Assembly: GCA_958295925.1 (NCBI GenBank)
Contig: CATQHL010000001.1
Coordinates: 2,218,780-2,282,779 of the forward strand
Direction: 5' to 3'
Length of the DNA: 64,000 nucleotides
Source of the DNA: an uncultured Acidimicrobiales bacterium
Lineage (GTDB): Bacteria > Actinomycetota > Acidimicrobiia > Acidimicrobiales > CATQHL01
A program made the position numbers and the translations under genes. Below are positions 1 to 6,966 of this stretch, in pieces (the stretch's first letter is position 1; the number at the start of each line of letters is the position of its first letter). Under the pieces are notes generated by a model. It saw only the letters and a list, made by a program, of their open reading frames with translations, did not search any database and had not been told where the DNA came from.

Positions 1-717
1 ATTGCCCGCGAGGGCCCGCCCCCCCCAGGCGCTGGCGCTGCCGGTTACGTCGCCAGGGTCGCTCCACAGGCCGCGGCGGTCGGCGTTCAAGGTCAGCGTC
101 GCGTCGTCGGCGAAGCCGCAACTGCGCAGGGTCAGGTCTTGCCTGCCGCCCTCCCCGGCGATGGTCTGCTCCGAGTAGTCGGTGCTGCCGAGGGGGAGAA
201 GGTCGGTGCCCAGCAGGTTGAGCGTCCCTTTCCATGTGCCCTCCCTGCTAAGCGGAGGGCCGGTGCCGCAGTCAAGGCCGACGGCCCCCTCGTCCTCGTC
301 TTCGCAGCGCCGGTGATACTCGCCCACAACGGTGTAAGCCGTCTGCTCGCCTCGGCTCAGCAACGCCAGGGAGAGCTGGGTCGCCCCGCCCGGCAGCACC
401 ATCAGAAAGATGCGCTGGGACAATCCGATGCTCGGCCAGTAGTTGTTGGCGTCAATCAGCCCTTCGCCCAGAGTCTCGGCGTAGCCGTAGTTCAGAGGCC
501 CCTCGTATCGGCGGTGATCGCCTCTGTCGGATATGCGGTAAGCGCCGGAGAGCTCAAACGGCCCCTTGAAGCTCACTTCCACCTCCACGCAGTCTCCGCC
601 AAGGTCGCGCCGAACAACCCGTGCGTCGCGGCCTTCCCCGGCGTAGCGCCCCGCCGAGTCGAAGACATCCGCCGTTCCCCGCCAGCGACCCTCCCCCCTA
701 CGGAAGGAGCCGCTCAC
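1..717 (-). CDS. Partial uncharacterised protein, possibly calycin (lipocalin)-like
   Basis: The frame opens with GTG at 717 and runs off the left edge after 239 codons without a stop, so the C-terminus is missing. The GTG overlaps the TGA of the upstream DUF3891 gene, which implies translational coupling. Two stretches start alike, EGRWRGT near residue 9 and EGTWKGT near residue 159, each followed by short alternating strands. This is how DUF3598/lipocalin-like barrels often begin, so a two-barrel protein is possible. I see no signal peptide or membrane segment. The reading frame is well supported by the overlap; the family call is inference only and no function can be assigned. Confidence 0.65.
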   Translation of the reverse strand, partial: MSGSFRRGEGRWRGTADVFDSAGRYAGEGRDARVVRRDLGGDCVEVEVSFKGPFELSGAYRISDRGDHRRYEGPLNYGYAETLGEGLIDANNYWPSIGLSQRIFLMVLPGGATQLSLALLSRGEQTAYTVVGEYHRRCEDEDEGAVGLDCGTGPPLSREGTWKGTLNLLGTDLLPLGSTDYSEQTIAGEGGRQDLTLRSCGFADDATLTLNADRRGLWSDPGDVTGSASAWGGRALAGN

Positions 718-1532
718 GGGGCGACTAGTCGGACGGTCTGTTTGGAGATCGGGGTGTCGGCAATGATGGCGGCGAGATCTGAGCCCGCCGGGGCGGGGCT
801 GAGGTATCGGCCCTCGGTGGAGACCTCAAGCCCGTCGGCGTCGAACGGGAAGGGATCAAGCTCGTAGACGGCTCCGGGCCGCTCGGTCACAATGATCGAT
901 GCGTCGTAGCGGTAGCCGGCGGGGACGTGTCTGAACTCGGATGTGCCGCGCATGCCCGCAGGCTGAAGATGGCAGTAGAGCGAGAATGTGTCGAAGAACT
1001 GCAGCTGCTTGTAGGCGGTGAAAATAAGTTCCTCGTCGGCCAAATGGGCGGTGTCGGGGTTGGATGCGAGTTCCGCCTTGAGCCGCCCCTGGCGAGCCGT
1101 TTCGGCGTTCAGCATCTCATCGACCGTCGGTCGCAGGTGTGCGGGCACCTTGTTAATGAAGAGTTTGTCGGGGGCGAGGCCGTAACGGCCGTGGTAAAGC
1201 CCGTAGCTGTGCATGGAGGAGATGAGGCCGCTCAGCGGGTGGTGGCGCTGGTTGAATTCGGGCGAGCCGGCGCTGGTTGAGACGATGTCCTCGAGGGGGG
1301 TTGCGCCGAGGTTGTAGGGCAGGCCGCTGGAGGGATCTTGCGCCGCGGCGGCGTCGAGTTCGTCCCATCCCCGGTCGTGGTTTGCCACCACGTACCAGAG
1401 AGGCTCGTACGGGTCGAGCGGCTCGAACTCTTCGTTGCCGAAGTGCTCGGCGAGTTGGCCTGCGAATGCGGTGTGCTGCCCCATGGCGATGACAAAGCGG
1501 TTTTCGCCTTCCGGGGCGTTCTGGACGATCAC
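714..1532 (-). CDS. DUF3891 family protein
   Basis: This 272-residue protein resembles the uncharacterised DUF3891 family. Histidine/aspartate-rich motifs are visible: GQHTAFAGQL (H20), ANHDRGWDELD (H52, D53, D57) and RHHPLSGLISSMHSYGLYHG (H97, H98, H108, H114). Such spaced His/Asp residues suggest a metal-binding all-helical enzyme of the HD type, but this is inference from pattern and no substrate is known. It overlaps the upstream gene (1529-2011) by ATGA and the downstream gene by GTGA, so the three genes form one tight operon. No signal peptide is seen, so a cytoplasmic location is likely. Confidence 0.75.
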   Translation of the reverse strand: MIVQNAPEGENRFVIAMGQHTAFAGQLAEHFGNEEFEPLDPYEPLWYVVANHDRGWDELDAAAAQDPSSGLPYNLGATPLEDIVSTSAGSPEFNQRHHPLSGLISSMHSYGLYHGRYGLAPDKLFINKVPAHLRPTVDEMLNAETARQGRLKAELASNPDTAHLADEELIFTAYKQLQFFDTFSLYCHLQPAGMRGTSEFRHVPAGYRYDASIIVTERPGAVYELDPFPFDADGLEVSTEGRYLSPAPAGSDLAAIIADTPISKQTVRLVAP

Positions 1533-2011
1533 GGCCGCAGCACCCTGGTGAAGTCCTGAATCTGGAAGACGTGCGTTGCCCCGTCTCGCACCTTGTGGGT
1601 GATTATGCGGCGGGTGTCCCGATCTAGGAAGTAGTGGTTGTTGTAGACGATGCTCTCCGAGACTCGGCTGTGAATGGTGAACACGTAGTTGTAGGGGGTG
1701 AGTTCAGTGCCTTCAAGGTCGATCATCTCGCTTGCAGCCCAGCACCGCTTGCCTTCTACCGAGATGCGCGTCTCGTAGATCGTCTCGCCCACCCCGTAGA
1801 GGTTCTCGAAGTGCTCGTGGAGGTGCCAGGCGCTCTCATCGAGCCAGTAGACGTCCATGTGCACGGCACTGGCTTCCAGGAACTCGCCGACGGGGGAGAA
1901 TGTCTTGCAAAGCCCTTCCCAGCGTCCCATGAAGCACTGGTATGGCCGCTCGGTGGAGGCTCCGTAGTTGCGTCCGTTGCGGGTCACGTTCACATCGTAG
2001 TTCCGCCTCAA
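1529..2011 (-). CDS. Uncharacterised protein, possibly calycin-like; first gene of the DUF3891 operon
   Basis: The protein has 160 residues and I do not recognise a characterised homologue. It contains FMGRWEGLCKTFSPVGEFLE near residue 28 followed by strand-like segments such as RISVEGKRCW and NNHYFLDRDTRRIITHKV. This fits a small beta-barrel of the DUF3598/DUF1579-like kind and echoes the partial gene at the left edge. The longest frame starts with TTG at 2011; a GTG at 1993 is an alternative and neither has a strong ribosome site. Its stop overlaps the start of the DUF3891 gene. A ligand-binding role is only a guess. Confidence 0.6.
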   Translation of the reverse strand: MRRNYDVNVTRNGRNYGASTERPYQCFMGRWEGLCKTFSPVGEFLEASAVHMDVYWLDESAWHLHEHFENLYGVGETIYETRISVEGKRCWAASEMIDLEGTELTPYNYVFTIHSRVSESIVYNNHYFLDRDTRRIITHKVRDGATHVFQIQDFTRVLRP

Positions 2012-2105
2012 ATAAACTTTCCAGCCATCAGGGCGCGCGGCGGGCGCCCTGGCCCGCCCCGGCCCGTTGAAGGCAATCGGCGGAGGCAGGCGCGAAGGGG
2101 GATGG

Positions 2106-3050
2106 ATGTCCGAGACAATCGTGCGCTCCGTGCATCGTTCGTCCGGCGGGCTGCGGGTGACGATCTTCTATCCTGCCCGCCACTCGTCGCTCGAAGAGGC
2201 ACGAGAGACCGGGCTGGTGCCCACGATTGCGGGCGAACCCCGCCCGGTGGTGATTCTGCTGCCTGGAATAAACGTGGTGGCGGACTCCTACCGCTGGCTG
2301 GCGATGGAACTCGTGCAGGTCGGTTGCGTGGCGGCTACCTGCTCGCTCATAGGCAGCCTGGGCCCGGCGGGTGAGGGGATCACGCCGGGCTTCGACTTCG
2401 GGGCCCTCACGCCCGAGACCCTCGGCACGCGCCCCTCGGCGTCTGCGCTTGGCGAAGTGCTGGAGATCGTGAGGGACGACAGGCATCTCGCCGACGTGGT
2501 GGACATGGGCCGCCTCGTGCTGGGGGGGCACTCCGCAGGCGGCACCCTGGCGTTGCACAACGCCCGCCCCGACTGGTTCGAGGGCGTCTGCGCGGCCTTT
2601 TCCTACGCAGGGCACACAATGACCGCCACGTCCATCGGTTGTGGTGGCGCAGTAGCACGCATCCCCTCGGAGACCCCCATGCTGCTGCTCTCAGGCGCCG
2701 TGGACGGGGTGATAGAGGCGAGCAGGGGCCGCTACCTCAGCGACCCCGACGCTCCCCACGACCCGGTCAGGCGCACTTTCGATGAGGCGGTCACGTCAGA
2801 GAGGGGCGATGTCTGGTGGGTGGAACTCGTCGACGGCACGCACTTCACGCCCTGCCATCCCGTCGACGACACCTCAGCGAGGTCGTTCCTTGAAGTGCCG
2901 CAGCAGCCGTCCGCTGCGGCGGCGGCCCGCAGTCTCCTGGTGCGGCTGCTTGCGGCTTTCCTGCGCGAATACGTGTTGAACGAACCGAGCGGTGAGCGTT
3001 TGCGCGGTCTCACCGCCCACCCGGGTATCTCGAATTGGGCGTTCCGGTGA
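2106..3050 (+). CDS. Alpha/beta hydrolase, chlorophyllase/PAF-acetylhydrolase-like
   Basis: A 314-residue serine hydrolase. The nucleophile elbow is GGHSAGG with Ser143, the acid is probably Asp200 in LLLSGAVDGV, and the base His246 lies in DGTHFTPC. The oxyanion-side motif LLPGIN near residue 51 is also present. I chose the ATG at 2106 because a G-rich site (AAGGGGG) lies just upstream; an in-frame ATG at 2067 would add 13 unlikely residues. It is divergent from the DUF3891 operon across about 95 bases and is followed by the SDR on the same strand. There is no clear signal peptide. The substrate is unknown; an ester or amide of the nearby catabolic region is possible. Confidence 0.8.
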   Translation: MSETIVRSVHRSSGGLRVTIFYPARHSSLEEARETGLVPTIAGEPRPVVILLPGINVVADSYRWLAMELVQVGCVAATCSLIGSLGPAGEGITPGFDFGALTPETLGTRPSASALGEVLEIVRDDRHLADVVDMGRLVLGGHSAGGTLALHNARPDWFEGVCAAFSYAGHTMTATSIGCGGAVARIPSETPMLLLSGAVDGVIEASRGRYLSDPDAPHDPVRRTFDEAVTSERGDVWWVELVDGTHFTPCHPVDDTSARSFLEVPQQPSAAAAARSLLVRLLAAFLREYVLNEPSGERLRGLTAHPGISNWAFR

Positions 3051-3262
3051 GCGGGGCAGGCAATCAGCGACTCCATTGCCATCCTCTCCCCGGCCGCACG
3101 TGGTGAGCGGGCCGCACGTGTCAAGAACCAGTCCCGAACTGCGAGCCTGTCACCTGTCGATGAGGTATCCATCGAGGCGGGACGCATCATGGTTGTTCCT
3201 GCTTGTCCCTCTTAACAATCCAAAATTGATTGCAAAATCCGAAATTGAATCGAGGTTCCACC
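3051..3262. other. Intergenic region upstream of the SDR gene
   Basis: No gene is seen in these 212 bases. The segment near 3210-3260 is AT-rich relative to its surroundings, with repeated AAAATT-like stretches, and probably holds the SDR promoter. The words GCCGCACGTG and CCGCACGTG are repeated near 3092 and 3110. No convincing -10/-35 pair was found. Confidence 0.4.
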
Positions 3263-4072
3263 GTGCCAAAGACCGTCGTAATCACAGGAAGCACAAGGGG
3301 CATCGGACGCGGGCTTGCCCATGAGATGCTCAAGCGAGGATGCCGGGTGGCCATCAGCGGTCGCTCCGCCGATGCCGTGGAGTCGGCGGTTGCCGAGCTC
3401 GGCGCGCAGCACGAAGCAGGGCGGGTGATCGGGGCGGCCTGCGACGTTTCCCGACCCGATCAGATGAGGGGGCTGCTGGCCGCCGCAACCGGCGCCTTCG
3501 GGGAGATCGACGTCTGGGTCAACAACGCCGGCGTGGACACCCCCAACGTCCCGGTCGCCGAGCTGTCCGACGAAGACCTGCGGCGGATAATCGACGTCAA
3601 CCTCACGGGCACGCTGTTCGGGCTGAAGATACCCATGAAGGAGATGATCAGGCAGGGGCACGGGCAGATCTGGCTGATGGAGGGCTTCGGCAGCGCCGGG
3701 AACGTCCGTGTGGGGATGACGCCCTATGCCGTCACCAAGCGGGCAGTCCGCTACCTCGGCAAGGCAATGCAGGCGGAGACATCAGGGACGAACGTCCACG
3801 TCTGCACCGTCTCCCCAGGAATCCTTGTTACCGACCTCCTAATCGGCGACTACGACTACTCGTCTGAGGACTGGATGAAGGCAAGAAAGATCTTCAATAT
3901 TCTCGGGGACAAGGTGGAGACGGCCACCCCTTGGCTGGCGGAGCAGATATTGGCGGCGGATGCGCCAGGGACGCACGTCGCCTGGCTCACGAGGCGAAAG
4001 GCCTTCGCCCGTTTCGCACTGTCGGCGTTCAGGAGGCGCGACCTCTTCGCCGACCTGCCTCTCGGCGGCTGA
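3263..4072 (+). CDS. Short-chain dehydrogenase/reductase (SDR)
   Basis: A classical SDR of 269 residues. It has the cofactor motif TGSTRGIG (residues 8-15), NNAG (87-90) and the catalytic YAVTK (Tyr155, Lys159), with Ser144 in GFGSAG as the probable catalytic serine. Arg34 after the second strand (ISGRS) favours NADP(H). The GTG at 3263 is chosen because GAGG sits 7 bases upstream; the longer frame from 3230 lies in AT-rich intergenic DNA and lacks a ribosome site. The gene converges with the ABC transporter across a 17-bp repeat array. The substrate cannot be read from the sequence. Confidence 0.85.
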   Translation: MPKTVVITGSTRGIGRGLAHEMLKRGCRVAISGRSADAVESAVAELGAQHEAGRVIGAACDVSRPDQMRGLLAAATGAFGEIDVWVNNAGVDTPNVPVAELSDEDLRRIIDVNLTGTLFGLKIPMKEMIRQGHGQIWLMEGFGSAGNVRVGMTPYAVTKRAVRYLGKAMQAETSGTNVHVCTVSPGILVTDLLIGDYDYSSEDWMKARKIFNILGDKVETATPWLAEQILAADAPGTHVAWLTRRKAFARFALSAFRRRDLFADLPLGG

Positions 4073-4102
4073 GAGGCGCCCCCTGTCGCGCCTGGGCATT
4101 CC

Positions 4103-4192
4103 GCCGCTGAGGTCGCCCGCCCGCTGAGGTCGCCCGCCCGCTGAGGTCGCCCGCCCGCCGAGGCCGCCCGCCCGCCGAGGCCGCCCGCCGAG
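4103..4192. repeat. Tandem array of a 17-bp unit between convergent genes
   Basis: About five head-to-tail copies of a 17-bp unit (CGCTGAGGTCGCCCGCC, later copies CGCCGAGGCCGCCCGCC) fill the space between the ends of the SDR gene and the ABC transporter. The first three copies carry the T variant and the later ones the C variant. The unit resembles the end of the SDR gene, whose stop TGA sits in a similar context (GGCTGAGAGGCGCC). The array has no spacers and is not a CRISPR. It may arise by slippage and might help to separate the two convergent transcripts. Confidence 0.85.
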
Positions 4193-4200
4193 CAGGCCGG

Positions 4201-6966
4201 CTATCCCCCTAGGTAGGAGCGGATCACCTCGGGGTGCGACTGCACCTCCGCTGGCGTCCCCACTGCGATGAGTCGCCCGACCTCCAACGCCAGCATCCTG
4301 TCGCAGATGCGGCTGAGCAGCGACATGTCGTGCTCGATAACTACGAACGTCACACCGAAGTCACCGATCTGCTCCAGGATGCCCGCCAGGTGATCTGTCT
4401 CGGCGCCTGTAACCCCGGCTGAAGGCTCGTCGAGCAGAAGCAGACGGGGGGACAACGCGCAGCACGCCGCCAACTCCACGATGCGCCGGGTGCCGGTGCT
4501 CACAGCGCTCAGGGGCATAAGTGCTATGGATGAGATGCCGAACGCCCGTAGCAGCCTCTTCGGATCTGGCTTCCGGGGATTGGCGGCGGCGGCCAGGGAG
4601 ACGGTTTCCAGAACCGAAATCGTCGGGAACAGGCGCGAGTTCTGGAAAGATCGCACCATCCCCAGCCTGCTGCGCCTCTCCGGCCGGTAGGAGGAGACGT
4701 CAACGCCGTCGAACCGCACCGCTCCGGCGTCGGGGCTGATGAAGCCGCTGATCAGCTCAAAGAGAGTCGTCTTGCCCGCCCCGTTGGGGCCGATGATGCC
4801 CAGCCGCTCGCCCGTCGTCACCGAGAAGCTCACGTCGTCCACCGCCCGAACCCCGCCGAAGCTCTTGGACAGGCTCTCGGCCACCAGCAGCTGGCGTGGG
4901 CTCTCTGAGGGCGGGCGCAGGGTATCAAGGGATCCGATGCTGAGGGCGCCCGCGCCGCCGCGCGGTTCCGCGGCGACCTTCGCGGCCCCTTCGTCCTCGG
5001 GCAGGGCGGCGGCCTTCTCGTCCGCCGCTTCCTCCTCTTCGGGCAGGGCCACCGTCGCCCGCTCCCTTGCCGGATCCAGCCCTGCGCTGCGTGCGGCTGC
5101 GTCGCAGAACCCGTCCCGCAGCCTCGCCAGCAGGCCGGATATTCCCCGGGGCATCTCCAGGATGAGGATCAGCCAGGCTGCGTTCAGGGCGGCCAGGGCG
5201 GTCAGGTTCATTTCAAACAGACGAGGGATGCCTATCAGGTAAAAGGCGCCCAGAAGCGGGCCCAGGAAACTCCCCAGGCCCCCGATCACGGAGATGGCGA
5301 CCGCCTCGATGCTTCCCCGGGCGCTGAACTGCGCGGTGGAGATGTGCGTCCCCGCAAAAGCGATAACCGCACCGCCCAACCCGGCCAGCGTGCCTGCAAA
5401 GACGTATGAGCCCAGCTTTACCGCTCCGGCGGGGCAGCGAAACACCCGAGCGGCGTCCTCGTTGTCGCGGACTGCGCGCAGCTGCCGCCCGAAGCGCGCC
5501 CGTCGCATCCAGACCGCCGCCGCCAAGGCAGTCAGAAATGCGATCAGCCCCACGTAGTAGAAGGAGCGGGAGGTCACAAGCTCTGATCCCAGGAATCTTC
5601 GGTCAGGGGAGCTTCGACCTGTACGCCCGAACGCCCAGTCCTGTCGCAGCAGCCAGCCCGAGGTCATGAGCGCAAAGGCGAGTGTGGCCACCCCCAGGAG
5701 TTGCCCGCGCACCCGCAGGGCGGGAATCCCGACCATGCCGGCCGCTACCCCCCCCAGCGCCGCTGCCGCCAGCAGCGCCAGCAGCCCGCTGCCGGAGCGC
5801 TCAAGGACGACCACCCCAGCCAGCGCGCCGAGGGCGCCGTATGCAAGCTGCCCAAGGGAGAGTTGCCCGCCGACGCCGGTGAGGAAGCTCACCGAGATTC
5901 CCACCACCCCGAACCCGAAGACAGTGGCGAGGATGAAGGCGTTCTGGTTGCTGATCCAGGCCGGCAGGGCCGCCGCCAAGCCCAGAGCCAGCACCGTCAA
6001 CCCGACGCCTGCACAGCGAACGCGCGCCAGCCCGCCCAGGGAGGCCGGAAGGCGCTTTGACCCGGTGAGTTCGCCCCAGCGTTCCAGGCCCTCGCTTCCC
6101 TGACGGCGCGACTGCAGGGCCACCCCCGCCAGCACCAGCAGGAGAACCGCCACCTCGAAGTATCCGGTGGCCTCGGGGTTGGTGGCAAGCACCGACTCCA
6201 AAATGCCCAGCCCCACACCGGCGCCCAGGGCGGCCGTGAGGCTCGAAAAGCGGGCCAGGGCGGCAGCGGCCAGGCCCCTGAGCAGGAAATCGGGCCCCAG
6301 GCTCTCGGGGGTGACGCCCCCCTTCGTGGGAAGAATGAGCAGGGCGGCGAAGGCGGAGATGAAACCGGCCATCGCCCAGGAGATCATGGCCATGTTCTTT
6401 GGGTCGGCGCCGGCGAGGGTGGTGGCGTCCGGATTGGATGCGGCTGCCCGAACCGCCAGTCCGTAGCGTGACCTCGCCAGAAAGGAGACCATCGCCGCCA
6501 TCACAAGCGGGGTGAGGATCAGCAGGGCTGAGAGGGCGGGGTTCACGTACAGGGGCCCGACGTCGAAGGCGGGGTACAGCGTGGGCAGCGGAAAGTTGCG
6601 CCCCCCCAGGCCACCGGAGTTGAAAGACAGCGCCAGGAGCAGCAGGGCTTCGGCTATCCCCAGTGTCACGATCATCGCCAGGACTCGAGGAGCGCGGGAC
6701 AGCCGACGCACGATCAGCGCCTCGATTGCCGCCCCTAGCAGGGCCCCGACGGCCAGGGCAGCCGGAAAGCCCAGCACGTAAGGAACCCCGAAGCGCACAG
6801 CCAGGGCGAAAAGGCCGGCAGCGAAGATGCCGACGGCTCCCTGGGCGAAGTTGATGAAGCGGCTGGAGCGGTAGGTGAGCACCAGCCCCACGCCAAGCAA
6901 GGCGTATCCCAGGCCGGTCACCGCGCCGAGCAGAACGACGGGGCCGGTGACGTCGAAGCCGCTCAC
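4201..6966 (-). CDS. Fused branched-chain-amino-acid-type ABC transporter, LivH-LivM-LivG
   Basis: One 921-residue polypeptide carries three Liv components. Residues 1-290 form a LivH-type permease, about 320-615 a LivM-type permease (FLTGVGGQLSLGQLAYGALG at 361-380), and about 692-921 a LivG-type ATPase. An acidic linker (640-665) joins the last two. The ATPase has Walker A GPNGAGKTT (726-734), Walker B LLLLDE (842-847) and the switch His in VIEHD. The signature is VSTGTRR rather than LSGGQ. It overlaps the MFS-LivF gene by 4 bases, so complex subunits are co-translated. The uptake substrate is unknown; neighbouring catabolic genes suggest an organic acid, amide or N-heterocycle rather than leucine itself. 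Confidence 0.9.
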   Translation of the reverse strand: MSGFDVTGPVVLLGAVTGLGYALLGVGLVLTYRSSRFINFAQGAVGIFAAGLFALAVRFGVPYVLGFPAALAVGALLGAAIEALIVRRLSRAPRVLAMIVTLGIAEALLLLALSFNSGGLGGRNFPLPTLYPAFDVGPLYVNPALSALLILTPLVMAAMVSFLARSRYGLAVRAAASNPDATTLAGADPKNMAMISWAMAGFISAFAALLILPTKGGVTPESLGPDFLLRGLAAAALARFSSLTAALGAGVGLGILESVLATNPEATGYFEVAVLLLVLAGVALQSRRQGSEGLERWGELTGSKRLPASLGGLARVRCAGVGLTVLALGLAAALPAWISNQNAFILATVFGFGVVGISVSFLTGVGGQLSLGQLAYGALGALAGVVVLERSGSGLLALLAAAALGGVAAGMVGIPALRVRGQLLGVATLAFALMTSGWLLRQDWAFGRTGRSSPDRRFLGSELVTSRSFYYVGLIAFLTALAAAVWMRRARFGRQLRAVRDNEDAARVFRCPAGAVKLGSYVFAGTLAGLGGAVIAFAGTHISTAQFSARGSIEAVAISVIGGLGSFLGPLLGAFYLIGIPRLFEMNLTALAALNAAWLILILEMPRGISGLLARLRDGFCDAAARSAGLDPARERATVALPEEEEAADEKAAALPEDEGAAKVAAEPRGGAGALSIGSLDTLRPPSESPRQLLVAESLSKSFGGVRAVDDVSFSVTTGERLGIIGPNGAGKTTLFELISGFISPDAGAVRFDGVDVSSYRPERRSRLGMVRSFQNSRLFPTISVLETVSLAAAANPRKPDPKRLLRAFGISSIALMPLSAVSTGTRRIVELAACCALSPRLLLLDEPSAGVTGAETDHLAGILEQIGDFGVTFVVIEHDMSLLSRICDRMLALEVGRLIAVGTPAEVQSHPEVIRSYLGG

